Of a stretch of 64,000 nucleotides of DNA, positions 23,509-35,595 are shown piece after piece. Position numbers and translations under genes: made by a program. Positions within the stretch are counted from its first letter, which is position 1, and each line of letters begins with the position of its first letter. The stretch lies in contig NC_084830.1 of NCBI RefSeq assembly GCF_033115175.1, positions 117,206,709 to 117,270,708 on the forward strand. The letters run 5' to 3'. The notes under the pieces were generated by a model that did not search any database, had not been told where the DNA came from, and was given only the letters and a program-made list of their open reading frames with translations. This DNA comes from Lepus europaeus. Its lineage: Eukaryota; Chordata; Mammalia; Lagomorpha; Leporidae.

Positions 23509-24111
23509 GCTCTACTCCCAACCTGTGTGTACTGATGGTCCTCTTCCCCACTTAATGCGGTATAATTGTTCAAACCTGGTAAATGCCACTCTTAGGATCA
23601 TTGGTTACTATCCTCACTCTGTCTTTTATGACCTTGTCTAAATATGATCAGAGTTGGCAAACTTGGAAGGCTTCCATAGGCTTGGCAACTCATGACGACA
23701 GCCTAGGGTGGTTACTGGCGCCATAAACTAGAGTGTCAATTTGTTGGGTCAACAACAGGAGCCACTGTGCACTTGCTCCTCATGTGGGATCTCTGTCCTT
23801 AATGTGCTGTACATTTTGATTTAATGCTATAACTAGTACTCAAACAGTATGTTTCACTTTGTGCTTCTATGTGGGTGCAAACTGTTGAAATCTTTATACT
23901 AAATTGATCTTCTGTATATAAAGAGAATTGAAAATGAATCTTGATGCGAATGGAAGGGGAAAGGGAGCGGAAGAGGGGAGGGTTGCAGGTGGGAGGGAAG
24001 TTATGGGAGGGGGAAGCCATTGTAATCCATAAGCTGTACACTGGAAATTTATATTCATTAAATAAAAGTTAAAAAAAATTTAAAAAAAAAAGAAAAGAAA
24101 TTTAAAAAAAA
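23509..24111 (+). repeat. Right arm of inverted repeat (sense L1 3' UTR and poly(A))
   Basis: The sense copy ends AATTTATATTCATTAAATAAAAGTT followed by an A-rich tail. The arm contains the same G-rich tract (about 23950-24015) that appears as a C-rich tract at 22750-22815 in the left arm. Confidence 0.88.
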
Positions 24112-24129
24112 AAAAGTTTCTCAGAATCT

Positions 24130-24900
24130 TAAACAAGCATAAGGGAAAGGGGAGCACATTAACAGTTATTACACTCCTGTCTCTGGACCCCAAGTCCACC
24201 TCTCCATATTCTGCTTTGTGATGCTTCTGCTCAGATTAGGCACCTCACATTTTCACTACAGGGAGAGTAGAAGTCAGGAAAAGAGGAAAATTCCACCTCC
24301 TATTTACTTGCTCTTCCCATCACTACCGCAAAGGCACTAGACCTCAAAGCATAGTCGGTTCTACTTCCAGCTTCTCTCAGCACTCTAAGAGCCATTCCCA
24401 CAGTGCTCTCTTGAAAGAGACCAGCAAAATCCAGACAGCGCCCCCTCCTTGGAGGTCTCCCCTCCTCTCAGGTGTTGATCTAATCCCTAAAACATCCTGT
24501 TTCTCATTAGGTGTAATGGCTGTTTCCCACAGTTAGTGTCACTGTGATACCTTATTGTTCCCTTATAGCTCTGTCATCAGTCTAACTCTGTCATCACCTC
24601 TATTTTAAATTCCTCATATTGAAATGCTTTGTACAGTTTCTTTTTGCTTAATTGAATCCAGATTGATGAATCCCATCTCACATACATATTAAAATACTAT
24701 GTAGCATTTTTCTTCATATAATAGCATACTATTGATATAACCTGCTTTATATTATAAGCATATTTATGAATGTATTTCAGAATCACTTTGTATAATGCCA
24801 TTACAACCTTTCTGTGGTAACTGGAGCCATTCCATCTTCTCACATGATGTTCACTGCTCTAAATTTGTCGAAAGTATACTGGCCTTTGAGAAAAGTTAAT
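24130..24900. other. No gene; possible very old LTR-like sequence
   Basis: AGGCACCTCACATTTTCACTACA faintly recalls an old LTR, but I cannot place it. Confidence 0.3.
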
Positions 24901-24904
24901 TGCA

Positions 24905-25050
24905 CTGAATTCTACTTAGATTCATTTATTTATTGAGCACCTACTCTGTGAAAATATCAAGTGTTTGGGGGACATAATATAAGTAAGACATAGTCTTGCA
25001 CTAGAGGAATTTGAATTTACTGGAGAGAAAGACACAGCTAAGATTATACA
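24905..25050 (+). repeat. L2-like fragment
   Basis: TTTATTGAGCACCTACTCTGTG is the widespread L2/MIR-type terminal phrase. Confidence 0.55.
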
Positions 25051-25780
25051 ATTGTTTTTTTCCAAGAAATTCCAGTTTTACATAATCTGTCCTTTTCCCT
25101 CAGGTACACGAATTCTCTTAAGTTTTTATTTCTGAAGACAGTGTCATAATAAACTCAAGTCTCCGTTCATTCGGTATGGCAGAACTTCTTAACCTGCTGC
25201 TCATCTGCTTTGTGAGAAGAGGGATCCAGTCACAAGTTCATACTGGTTCTGAGGTAGGAAGGAATTAGGAGAGTACAAAAAATTTAATCCATTTACAGAT
25301 GAAAGAGTCACAGTTCCAGGGACATATAAGGTTTATCAAGCCAGAGACCAAACACACACAATTATACCCAATACTATACTGATATTCAGAGAATTATCCA
25401 AGCCAAACTCAACCTTGACTCTGGGAATTTTGAATGGACCCCTTGGTGGGACCAGAGGCCTCTTCCTCAGCATCTTGCCAGGATACTTTTCTTGCTGGAC
25501 ATTTTCCTCAGGGATGACAGTCCCACATTTTACTTACATCTGGGAGAGTCCCAGAGTCCAAGAATAATTTATTCATGGCATTTTCCTTAAATATGTTTTC
25601 TTCGTAAGTTCATAATATATTCAAAAGGAAAAAAGAAAGGAGCTAAATGATCTTATTGGACTGAAGGCTGCTAAAGCACCAACTCATTACTTTAAAATTT
25701 GACAATGCAAAGAAAAAAAAGGCCAAGGTAGCCTACACCCTGCTAGAGTCAATTTAAAGGCAACACAAATAGTCATAATG
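25051..25780. other. Unique sequence, no gene seen
   Basis: No element recognised. Confidence 0.4.
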
Positions 25781-25794
25781 AAGTGAAAAAAAAT

Positions 25795-26030
25795 GTTAAT
25801 GTATCTGAAAGTCAGAGTGACAGAGAGAGAGAAAGGGAAAGACAAAATGATAAAGAGATCTTCCATCTGCTGGATCCTCCCCAAGTGGCCACAATGGTCA
25901 AGGCTGGTCCAGGGAAAAACCAGGAGTTTGGTCTCCTGCATGGATGTCAAGGATGCAGTCACTTGGCGTCATCATTTGTCGCTTTTTCAGGAACATTAGC
26001 AGGCAGCTAGGTCAGCAGGACAGCCAGGAC
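25795..26030 (-). repeat. Old C-SINE, truncated
   Basis: Diverged antisense copy; the end corresponding to the 5' head is missing. Confidence 0.75.
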
Positions 26031-26121
26031 TGGGTGATTTCATCACTGAATTCTACTGAACAGTTAAAGAAACACCAGTACCAACTTTTCTCAAGTTACT
26101 CCAAAAAAAGTGAAGAGGTAG

Positions 26122-26462
26122 GAGCCGACATTGTGGCACAGAAGGTTAAGCTGCCACCTGTGGTGCCAGTGTCCCATATGAGTGCCTGTTGGAGTCCTGA
26201 CTGCTCCACATCCAATCCAGCTCCCTGCTAATATGCCTGAGAAAACAGTAGAAGATGGCCCAAGTACTTGGGCCCCTACCACCCACATAGAAGACCCAGA
26301 TGGAATTCCAGGCTCCTGGCTTAGGCCTGGCCCAGACATGGCCATTGCAGCCATTTGAGGAGTGAAATCAGCAAATGCAAGATCTCTCTCTCTCTCTCCT
26401 TTCCTCTCCCTAAAACTATGCCTTTAAAATAAATAAATAAATCTTTAAGAAAAAAAAAAAAA
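26122..26462 (+). repeat. C-SINE
   Basis: Duplication GTGAAGAGGTA and GGTAAAGAGG. Confidence 0.87.
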
Positions 26463-26639
26463 AAGGTAAAGAGGATGGAATTATTTCAGACTCTTTCTAT
26501 GAAGTCAGCATTACCCTGGTGTGAAAACTGGAGAAGGAAACAAAAAAAAGGAGAAAGTCACACAACAATATCATTGATGAACACAGATACAAAAATCCTC
26601 AACAAGATGCCAGAATATTGAATTCAACAAAGCATTGTG

Positions 26640-26982
26640 GGATAAACATTTCACCTAGTGATTAAGATGCCAGGTTGCAATGCCTGCATCCCATATCGCA
26701 TTGTCTGAGTTCAAGTCCCAGCTCTGCTCCTCATTCTAGCTTTCTGCTAATGCACACCTTGGGAGGGAACAGGTGATGGCTAGAGCAATTGAGCACGTAC
26801 CATCCAGGTGGGAGACCTGGACTGAATTTTTGGCTCCTCACTTCAGCCTAGATCCATCCACTGTGGGCATCTGGGAAGTGAACTAGCAGATGAGAGATCT
26901 CTCTCCTTTTTCTTTCTCTCTTATTCCTCCCTCTCTCTTTCTAATTTACTTTCTCTTATGGCCTTCAAATTAAGTAAATAGG
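26640..26982 (+). repeat. Old C-SINE
   Basis: Sense copy with the TGCACACCTTGGGAGG box. Confidence 0.75.
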
Positions 26983-27345
26983 GGCCAGTGTTGTGGCATA
27001 ACAGGTTAAGCCACCACCTGTAACACTGGTATTCCTGTGGGCATCGGCTCAAATACCAGTTTCTCTACTTCTGATCCAACTCCCTGATAATGTGCTTGGG
27101 AAAGCAGCAGAAGATGGCCAAGTCCTTGGGTTCCTGCACCCATCTGGGAAACCTGGATAAGACTCCTGGCTTCAGCTTGGCCTAGCCCTGGCCATTGTGT
27201 CTATTTGGGGTGTGAGCAGCAGATGGAAGATCTCTTGCTCACTCTCTCTCCCTCCCCTTCTCTCTCTCTCTGTAATTCTACCTTCCAAATAAATACAAAT
27301 AAATCTTTAAAAAATAAATAAATAAATGAAAAAATAAACACAGTC
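26983..27345 (+). repeat. C-SINE abutting the previous one
   Basis: Begins GGGGCCAGTGTTGTGGC exactly at the tail of the older copy. Confidence 0.87.
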
Positions 27346-27394
27346 TTTAAAAGTATAGATGCAGCAAAAGTATTTGATAAAATTCAATATCCCC

Positions 27395-27730
27395 TGGCCG
27401 GCGCCGTGGCTCAATAGGCTAATCCTCTGCCTGCGGCGCCAGCACAAGGGGTTCTAGTCCCGGTCAGGGCGCCGGATTCTGTCCCGGTTGCCCCTCTTCC
27501 AGTCCAGCTCTCTGCTGTGGCCAGGGAGTGCAGTGGAGGATGGCCCAAGTCCTTGGGCCCTGCACCCACATGGGAGACCAGGATAAGCACCGGGCTCCTG
27601 GCTTCAGATCAGCACGATGCACCGGCTGCAGCGCGCCGGCCACGGTGGCCATTGGAGGGTGAACCAACGGCAAAAGGAAGACCTTCTCTCTGTCTTTCTC
27701 TCTCTGTCCACTCTGCCTGTCAAAAAAAAA
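27395..27730 (+). repeat. C-SINE, GGTTGCCCC subtype
   Basis: Duplication AAAATTCAATATCCCC (27379-27394), repeated right after the poly(A). Confidence 0.93.
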
Positions 27731-27995
27731 AAATTCAATATCCCCTTATGATAAAAACTCTGAACAAATCAGCCATAGAAGGAATATAACTCAACATAAT
27801 AAAGATCATGTATAACAAGCTTACAGCTCACATCATACTAAACAGGAGAAAGCTACAAGTTCTCTAATACCTGGTACAATACAAAGATGGCCACTTTTAC
27901 CACTTTCACTCAACACATACTAAAAGTCCCAGATTGAGTGAATAATCAGGCAAAAGAAACAAACAAAAGATGTCTAAATCATAAAGGAGTAAGTT

Positions 27996-28325
27996 GGAGC
28001 CAGCGCTGTGGCATAGCAGGTAAGGCTGCCACTTGCCATGCCAGCATCCCATATGGGCACCAATTTGAGTCTCAGCTGCTTCACTTCCAATCTAGCTCTC
28101 TGCTATGGCCTGGGAAAGCAGTGGAAGATGGCCCAAGAACTTGGCCCCTGCACCCACTTGGGAGACCCGGAGGAATCTCCTGGCTTCAAATTGGCTCAGC
28201 TCTGGCTGTTGCAGCCATTTGGGGAGTGAACCAGTGGATGGAAGACCGACCTCCCTGCCTCTGCCTCTGCCTCTCTGTAACTCTGCCTTTCAAATAAATA
28301 AATCTAAAAAAAAAAAAAAAAAAAG
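27996..28325 (+). repeat. C-SINE
   Basis: Sense copy with A-tail of ~18. Confidence 0.88.
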
Positions 28326-28534
28326 TCAAATTGTCACTGTTAATACAAGACATGATCCTATATGTAGAAAACCTCAAAGACACCTTCAAAATTTTGTTGA
28401 ATGAAAGAATTCAGCAAAGTTGAAAGAAACAAAAACATATAAAAGTATAATTTCTGTATATACCAATAGTAAGTTATCTGAAAAAGAAATGAAGAAAGCA
28501 ATCTCATTTATAATAGCTACCTAAAATTTGTTCC

Positions 28535-28560
28535 TGGGGCTGGTGCTGTGGTGTAGCTAG
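28535..28560 (+). repeat. C-SINE head fragment
   Basis: Only GGGGCTGGTGCTGTGGTGTA then an A-run: the body is missing. Confidence 0.6.
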
Positions 28561-28641
28561 AAAAAAAATATTTTGAATACATTCACCCCAAAGAAATAAT
28601 GTTTTTTTTTAAAAAGAAATAATGTTCAAAGACATGCCAGG

Positions 28642-28777
28642 CCAGCACCGTGGCTCACTTGGTTAATCCTCTGCCTGCAGCACCGGCATCCCATATGGGC
28701 ACCAGGTTCTAGTCCCAGCTGCTCCTCTTCCAGTCCAGCTCTCTGCTACTCTGTCAAATAAATTTTAAAAAAAAAAG
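28642..28777 (+). repeat. C-SINE with internal deletion
   Basis: Head through CTCTCTGCTA joined directly to CTCTGTCAAATAAATT; about 180 bp of the middle is missing. Confidence 0.8.
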
Positions 28778-28799
28778 ACATACTTACTCAGATTTGAAC

Positions 28800-29480
28800 A
28801 TTACATCATGTGTGTGTGTGTGTGCATTGAAACATCACATGGTATCCCATAAATACAATTTTTCTATGTCAATTAAAATTTTTAAATTTAATCTTAACAG
28901 AAGACTCCTCCAGGGATCTGACCAGCCAAAGAGGAAAAACCTAATAATACTGCTATTTGGGATACCCTAATGAGGTAGTAACTGAAGTCACCCTATTGTG
29001 ACATTCACAGTTGACAATCTCCATTTTCACTCGGTTTCTAGATTCCTGTGTCCTTAAAAATGAGCAGACTTATATGATTCTAACTAAATGACGTTCTGGA
29101 AAAGGCAAACCCTGGAGACGGTGAGAAGATCAATGGTTGCCAGGGGCTGGGGGTGGAAGGGATAGATAGATACAGCACAGAGGATTTTAAGGTGGCAAAA
29201 CCATTCTTTATGAAACTCTAATGGTAGACATATGTCATTAGATATTTGTCAAAACCAGTAGAATGTACAATACCAAGAAGAAATCAAATGGAAACTAAGG
29301 ACATTGGGTGATAATGATGTGTCAGTGTAAGGTCAGCAATTGTAACAAATGGAACACTCTGAATCCTGTCAAGAGGCAGGGAGGCCTGGGTGTACATGGA
29401 GATAAGGGCGTATGGGAAATCTCTGCACCTTCTGTTCAACTTTGCTGTGAACTTAAAACTGCTCTAAAAGATAAAGTCCA
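28800..29480 (+). repeat. Ancient L1 3' UTR
   Basis: GGTTGCCAGGGGCTGGGGGT and GGTGATAATGATGTGTCAGT, ending AAACTGCTCTAAAAGATAAAG, typical of L1MA-type 3' ends. A (GT)n lies at 28809-28824. Confidence 0.75.
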
Positions 29481-29644
29481 ATAATTTTTTAAATGAGCAG
29501 TCAAGAATCACCATTCATTTAAGGAAATCTTATAACATTCAAAGAAGAAAACAAGCAGCCATACAAACCAAAACCATGCTCACAAATGCAAACACACACA
29601 CACACACACCATGAAGGAACACTACATAGAAAATGAAAACTTCA

Positions 29645-29906
29645 GGGGCTGGCATTGTGATACAGGAAAGTCACCACTTGTGATGCTGGCATGGCATATG
29701 GATGTTGCTTTGAGTCCTGAATATATTCCACTTCTAATCCAGCTCCCTGCTAATGGCCTGGGAAAGCAGCAGAGGATGGCCCAAGTCCTTGAGCCCTGCC
29801 AACCACATGGGAGACCCAGAAGAAGCTCCTGGCTTCTTCCTTGCCCAGTCCTGGCTCTCTGTTTTTCTGTAACTCTGGCTTTCAAATAAATAAATAAACC
29901 TTGAAA
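29645..29906 (+). repeat. C-SINE, shortened
   Basis: Sense copy lacking much of the part before the CT tract. Confidence 0.8.
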
Positions 29907-29940
29907 GACAGATAGACAGAAAGCAAAAAAGAAATCGATA

Positions 29941-29998
29941 AGGGGTTGGTGCTGCTCACTGTGTTGGGGCATCCCATAAGAAAAAAAAAAAAAAAAGA
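29941..29998 (+). repeat. C-SINE minimal fragment
   Basis: GGGGTTGGTGCTG plus GGGGCATCCCATAAG and a poly(A): head only. Confidence 0.6.
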
Positions 29999-30128
29999 AA
30001 ATGAAATTTCAAATGAAACATTTTTGCTAATACCCTCAATAATCCAAAAAGCAATGTTTAACTATGAAACAAATATAGGACACTTTCAAATTTAACATAA
30101 ATTAATAAGTCCTTTAAAAACATGATAG

Positions 30129-30460
30129 TGGGACCAGTGCTGTGGTCTAATAGGGTAAGCCTTCACCTGTGGTGCCAGCATCCCATATGAGCACTGGTTT
30201 GAGTCCTGACTGCTCTTCTTCCAATACAGCTCTCTGCTTATGGACAGGGAAAGCATTGGAAGATAGCCCAAGTTTTGGGGCCCCTGTTCCCGTGTGGGAG
30301 ACCTGGCAGTAGGTCCTTGCACCTGGCTTAAAATCAGCCCAGCAGCCATTATGGTCATTTAGCCCAATCCAACCAGCGGATGGAAGAGCTCTTTCTGTGT
30401 CTCTCTCTCTGTTTCTGTAACTTTGCCTCTCAAACAAATAAATATTTGGGAAAAAAAATG
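30129..30460 (+). repeat. C-SINE
   Basis: Diverged sense copy. Confidence 0.83.
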
Positions 30461-30736
30461 GTAGCAAGAATAAAAATCTGAACAGCAGGATTGAAAGACA
30501 AAGTTGAGGGAACCTCCCAAACATGAGAGAGAAAAGACAAAGAAATGGAAAACAAAGTGAAGAAAATTAGAAATCTAATCAAGAAAAAACTAAAAATGTT
30601 TTTAAATTATTTTTCAGAACAAAAGAACTGAAATTTCCAATTGGAAAGGGCCCAAACAAAAAGCACAATGAATAAAAAATAATACTGAAGGTCTCACTTA
30701 CTTTTTGCCACAACATAAACTCTATGAGTACAATAA

Positions 30737-30794
30737 AATTTTTAAAGATTTATTTATTTGAAAATCAGAGTTACAGAGAGGCAGAGAGAGGCAG

Positions 30795-30825
<31 letters not shown>

Positions 30826-31081
30826 GAGATGTCTTCTATCCACTGGTTCACTTCCCAGATGGCCACAATAGCCAGAGCTGCACTGATCTGAAGCCAGGAG
30901 CTTTTTCCGGGTCTTCCATGCAGGTGCGGGGGCCCAAGGACTTGGGCCATCTTCTCCTGCTTTCCCAGGCCACAGCAGAGAGCTGGATCAGAAGTGGAGC
31001 AGCTGGGACTCGAACTGTGCCCATATGGGATGACAGCACTGCAGGTAGGAGCTTTACCCACTATGCCACAGTGCCAGCCCC
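30737..31081 (-). repeat. C-SINE
   Basis: Antisense copy with AAAGATTTATTTATTTG start and GCCACAGTGCCAGCCCC end. Confidence 0.88.
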
Positions 31082-31433
31082 CAATAATATTTATTTAGCA
31101 GTGAAGAATTTACTGAAAACATCCTATATATAAATGCCATCCCCTAGTAAAAGGAATCAAAGTTCCTTGGACAAATGACTGACTCCAGAGTTGGAAAAAG
31201 AAAAACACAAGATGAACCTGGAACATCTTGTGCAAGAAAGGATGGAGATACTTTAAAAATTGTTTAAAATGAAAAAAAAAGAAAAAAAAAAAAAAAGAAC
31301 CCAGCCCAACAAGGGCTGATCAAATTAAAACAGTGACAGTAATATATATAAATCATTGAATAAAACAAAAAGCTCTTCTGGTGGTAGAATGCCAACTAAT
31401 AAAGCAGGTAAACCATGGAATTAGAAAAATCAC
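31082..31433. other. No gene; perhaps an unidentified old repeat
   Basis: Nothing assigned. Confidence 0.3.
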
Positions 31434-31787
31434 GGCCGGCGCCGCGGCTCAATAGGCTAATCCTCTGCCTTGCGGAGCCGGCACACCAGGTTCTAGTTCC
31501 AGTCGGGGTGCCAGATTCTGTCCCAGTTGCCCCTCTTCCAGGCCAGCTCTCTGCTGTGCCCAAGGAGTGCAGTGGGGGATGGCCCAAGTTCTTGGGCCCT
31601 GCACCCCATGGGAGACCAGGAGAAGCACCTGGCTCCTGGCTTCGGATCAGCGTGGTGCGCCGGCCGCAGTGCGCCGGCCGTGGTGGCCATTGGAGGGTGA
31701 ACCAATGGCAAAGGAAGACCTCTCTCTCTCTCTCTCTCTCACTGTCCACTCTGCCTGTCAGAAAAAAAAAAAAAAGAAAAAGAAAAA
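31434..31787 (+). repeat. C-SINE, GGTTGCCCC subtype
   Basis: Duplication GAAAAATCA upstream and AAAAATCA after the tail. Contains a duplicated GCGCCGGCCGCAG-like box near 31658-31682. Confidence 0.9.
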
Positions 31788-32227
31788 TCAATATTCTGAA
31801 CCAATTGAAATGAGATGACAATACTGTGGGCAAGAAGAAATAAGGTAATTTACATATTTACACAATCTCAAAACGCTGCCAGCAAATTATCAATTACACA
31901 GGTAAAAATAATGACTTTACCATGGAAAAAATTGGCAGACATCCCTTAACCTTAACTATGGGATCAAAGTTAACACCACCAATAATGGAACAAATAAATA
32001 TCATGGCTATCCTAACATGCACTGAGAAGGACAAATATGACTTGGTATTCTGCCCAAAATGTGTGACCTAAAACTAATTGTGAAGCATTTTTTGGATAAA
32101 GTCAGAGGGACATTCTACATAGGAACTGGTCTATATTCTTAAATAATATTGATACCTAGAAAGATAAAACAAACAGTAGCTGATGAAAAGAGACTTCATA
32201 GATGACAACTAAATGCAATGCAAGATC
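31788..32227. other. No gene seen
   Basis: Nothing assigned. Confidence 0.35.
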
Positions 32228-32240
32228 TTAATTGGATCTT

Positions 32241-32340
32241 TTTTGTTTGCTTGCTTGGTTTTTTTTTAAAGATTTATTTATTTATTTGAAAGTCAGAGTT
32301 ACACAGAGAGAGGGAGGGATGGATGGAGGGAGGGAGAGAC

Positions 32341-32383
<43 letters not shown>

Positions 32384-32642
32384 TCTTCCATCCGATGGTT
32401 CACTCTCCAATCGACCGCAACATCTGGAACTGTGCCGATCCGAAGCCAGGAGCCAGGAGCTTCTTCTAGGTCTCCCATGTGAGTGCAGGGGTCCAAGCAC
32501 TTGGGCCATCTTCTACTGCTTTCCCAGCCCATAGCAGAGAGCTGGACTGGAAGTGGAGCAGCTAAGACTTGAACCGGCACCTATATGGGATGCTGGTGCT
32601 TCAGACCAGGGCGTTAACCCACTATGCCACAGTGACAGCCCC
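32241..32642 (-). repeat. C-SINE with long GA tract
   Basis: Duplication TTAATTGGATCTT (32228-32240) and TTAACTGGATCTT (32643-32655). Confidence 0.92.
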
Positions 32643-32849
32643 TTAACTGGATCTTAAGCCAAAAGATTAATAAAAATAACCCTAAAGAATATTATTGGGA
32701 GACTTGTCTAAATTTGATTACAGACTGTAATTAAGTGGGGATGTTATATTTATATTGATTTTCCTGATGTTGATCATTGTATTACAAGAATTACTTTGTT
32801 CTCAGAAAGTGAAGTCTATGACTTACTCTTAAGTGCATCAGGAGAAACA

Positions 32850-33990
32850 GTGACTTGATCAGCCCTTGTCCTGACTGTTGATGTACAATTTAATACTTTA
32901 TCCCTTTTAATATTTTTTTGTGCTAGTTAATACTATTGGTTGAACTCTGTAATTAACACAATTATTCGTAGGTGTTTAAATTTAACTGAAAAGTGATAAG
33001 AGTGGGAATAAGAGAGGGAGGAGATGTACAATTTGGGACATGCTCAAGCTGACTTGCCCCAAATGGTGGGGTTAGAAATGTGCCAGGGGATTCCAATACA
33101 ATCCCATCAAGGTGGCATGTACCAATGCCATCTCACTAGTCCAAGTGATCAATTTCAGTTCACAATTGATCACACTGATAGGTCTAAGAGTCAAAGGGAT
33201 CACACAAACAAGACTAGTGTCTGCTAATACTAACTGATAGAATAAAAAAGGGAGAGAACGATCCAACATGGGAAGCGGGATACACAGCAGACTCATAGAA
33301 TGGCAGATGTCCTAAACAGCACTCTGGCCTCAGAATCAGCCCTTAAGGCATTCGGATCTGGTGGAAAAGCCCATGAGAGTATTTCAGGCATGGAAAGCCA
33401 AGACACTCTGGCAAAAAAAAAAAAAAGAAATATGACCTAAATGAAAGATATCTGCGAGTAAGATCCCAGTAGAAAGAACGGGCCATCAAATAAGGAGGGA
33501 CCTTTCTCTGAAGGGAGGAGAGAACTTCCACTTTGACTATGACCTTGTCTAAATAAGATTGGAGTCGGTGAACTCAAAAGGTTTCCATAGCCTTGGCAAC
33601 TCATGACTAGAGCCTAGGGTGATTACTGACGCCATAAACAAGAATGTCAAATTGTTAAGTCAACAACAGGAGTCACTGTGTACTTACTCCTCATGTAGGA
33701 TCTCTGTCCTTAATGTGTTGTCCAGTGTGAATTAAAGCTATAACTAGTACTGAAACAGTATTTTACACTTTATGTTCTGTGTGGGTACAAACTGATGAAG
33801 TCTTTATTTAATATATACTAAACTGATCTTCTGTATTGAAAATGAATCTTGATGTGAATGGAATGGGAGAGGGAGCGGGAGATGGGAGGGGTGCAGGTGG
33901 GAGGGAAGTTATGAGGGGGGAAAAAGCCATTGTAATCCATAAACTGTACTTTGGAAATTTATATTTATTAAATAAAAGTTTAAATAAAAG
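32850..33990 (+). repeat. Rabbit-type L1 3' UTR, 5'-truncated
   Basis: It contains the same passages as the arms at 22689-24111 (GGCAACTCATGACTAGAGCC, CTCATGTAGGATCTCTGTCC) and ends TTTATTAAATAAAAGTTT. The upstream limit is uncertain. Confidence 0.85.
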
Positions 33991-33999
33991 GCTTATGGA

Positions 34000-34509
34000 A
34001 ATAAACTCAGACTTCTTAAGGTACTGTGAAAAAAAAGACACGTAAGTTATGAAAACTGGGGCAATTTTTCACACATTTTTTAGTAAAAGAGTTCTTAGTA
34101 TTTTTTTGCAAATATTTTGAAAGTTCATAATTTCATTAAGATAAAAAATTACCTACTCCCCAAATAGATATATACAGAATTGATAGGAGTAAGAGAGAGG
34201 GATGTGGTATGAAATGAGTAAGATTCTGACATGACTTTTTAGCCCTTTAGAGTTGTTTTAATGCCTTTTCCCTCTTCCTACAAGTTCTCCTATTTAAATT
34301 CTTCTTGTTTATAACACTATTTTAAGAGATAATCCCCAGTAAGCCAAAAAATTGTTCACACCCATATTGGAAATATGCAAGCCTTAGAAAACAGACATTT
34401 TGGTTTCGATTTCATAGAACATTTATCTTATACTGTGCTGAAAGCAACAGTAAAAAATTAGGAAGAGCCACAACCTATAAGGCCAATAACAGAAGAGACA
34501 AAATACATT
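34000..34509. other. Unique sequence, no gene seen
   Basis: No element recognised. Confidence 0.4.
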
Positions 34510-34529
34510 GTGGTACTTTCAGACTTTAA

Positions 34530-34835
34530 CAGTATTTTTTTTTCCCCCAGAAACCTTTTACTTAAGCACTACAGACTTCATGCATTTCATAAATGCAACT
34601 TTAGGAATATAATGATTCTTCTCACTGTACCTGCCCTCCCACCCTTCTTCCTCCTTCCCCTCCTATTCCCATTCTTTGTTTTTACGAAGATCTATTTTCA
34701 ATTAACTTTATACACATGTGATTAACTCTATACTAAGTAAAGAGTTCAACAAATTGTATGAAAAAAAAAAAAAAAAAAAAAAAAAAGCTGTTCCCAACAG
34801 TCAAGACAAAGGCTATTCAGACATTGCATCCTGAG
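34530..34835 (-). repeat. Lagomorph L1 3' end, antisense
   Basis: Reverse complement of the older end seen at 14165, including a C-rich tract at 34632-34675 and an internal A-run of ~27 at 34760-34786. Confidence 0.65.
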
Positions 34836-35070
34836 GTGTTAATTTAATTAGTATGTCTTAAGAAATTTCCAAAGATTAATTGTATTCATGGACATTTACC
34901 ATAGCATGTTGAGCAAAATAAAGTATATAGAAACACATATAAAGCAATCCAATATTATGCATGTTTATGTAGGTGCCTGTTGATTATGATGTGTAGATAT
35001 GTGAGTATCTTAATTATGTTGTCCTCTGATCTGTATTTAACATAAAGGTTTGTAAGAATTTAGTATGGTT

Positions 35071-35404
35071 GGGGCCTGTGCTGTGGCACAGTGGGTAAAC
35101 CCATCTCCTACAGTGCTGGCATCCCATGTGAGTGCCGGTTTGACACCTGGATGCTCCACTTCTGATCTAGGTCTCTGCTATGGTAAGGGAAAGCAGTGGA
35201 AGATGGCCTCAGACCTTGGGCCCCTGCACCCATGTAGGAGACCTAGAAAAAGCTCCTGGCTCCTGCCTTCGGATCTAGCCAGGTCTGGACGTTGTGGTCA
35301 TTTGGAGAGTGAACCAGTGGATGGAAGACCTCTCTTTCTGTCTCTGACTCTCCATCTCTGTAATCCTGCCTTTCAAACAAATAAACAAATCTTTAAAAAA
35401 AAAA
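35071..35404 (+). repeat. C-SINE
   Basis: Sense copy with AAACAAATAAACAAATC tail. Confidence 0.87.
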
Positions 35405-35595
35405 ATTAAGATGGCAAAAACTATCTCTCAATAAATGAAAAGTATTTAGCATATGGTAAACACTATCAGTATCATTATTAAAAATAAAGACTGGACAAAA
35501 ATAAGAACAATTGTTAACGATGATTATTTCTTCATGGTAATACTGTGAGGTTTTATTCTGGTGTGTGTGTGTGGTTTGCTTTTTAAAAATTTCAG

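Larger units (their letters stand above)
21611..24111 (+). mobile_element. Rearranged young L1: 5' UTR, ORF1 start, inverted and direct 3' UTR copies
   Basis: The insertion is flanked by an 18-bp perfect duplication AAAAGTTTCTCAGAATCT (21593-21610 and 24112-24129) and ends in an A-rich tail, so the whole 2.5 kb behaves as one retrotransposition product. It starts with CGGCAAGATGGCGG, a YY1-type site usual at L1 5' ends. The 5' UTR is followed by an ORF1 start at 22523 (ATGCCAAACAACAAACGC) that breaks after about nine codons. Nearly all of ORF1 and ORF2 is missing. Next comes ~140 bp possibly of L1 3' UTR origin, then an antisense 3' UTR copy with its own poly(T) (22689-23260), a spacer (23261-23508), and a sense copy with poly(A) (23509-24111). 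Confidence 0.85.
26465..28535 (+). repeat. Ancient L1 ORF2 (reverse transcriptase part), interrupted
   Basis: CAAAAATCCTCAACAAGATG, GATAAAATTCAATATCCCC, ATAATAAAGATCATGTATAA and ATGATCCTATATGTAGAAAA follow the order of L1 ORF2 coding sequence. Frames are destroyed. Confidence 0.8.

Noticed and set aside
22747..24041. Two nearly identical ~75-80-codon frames on opposite strands
   Set aside because: They are the same L1 3' UTR read from the two arms of the inverted repeat, not genes.
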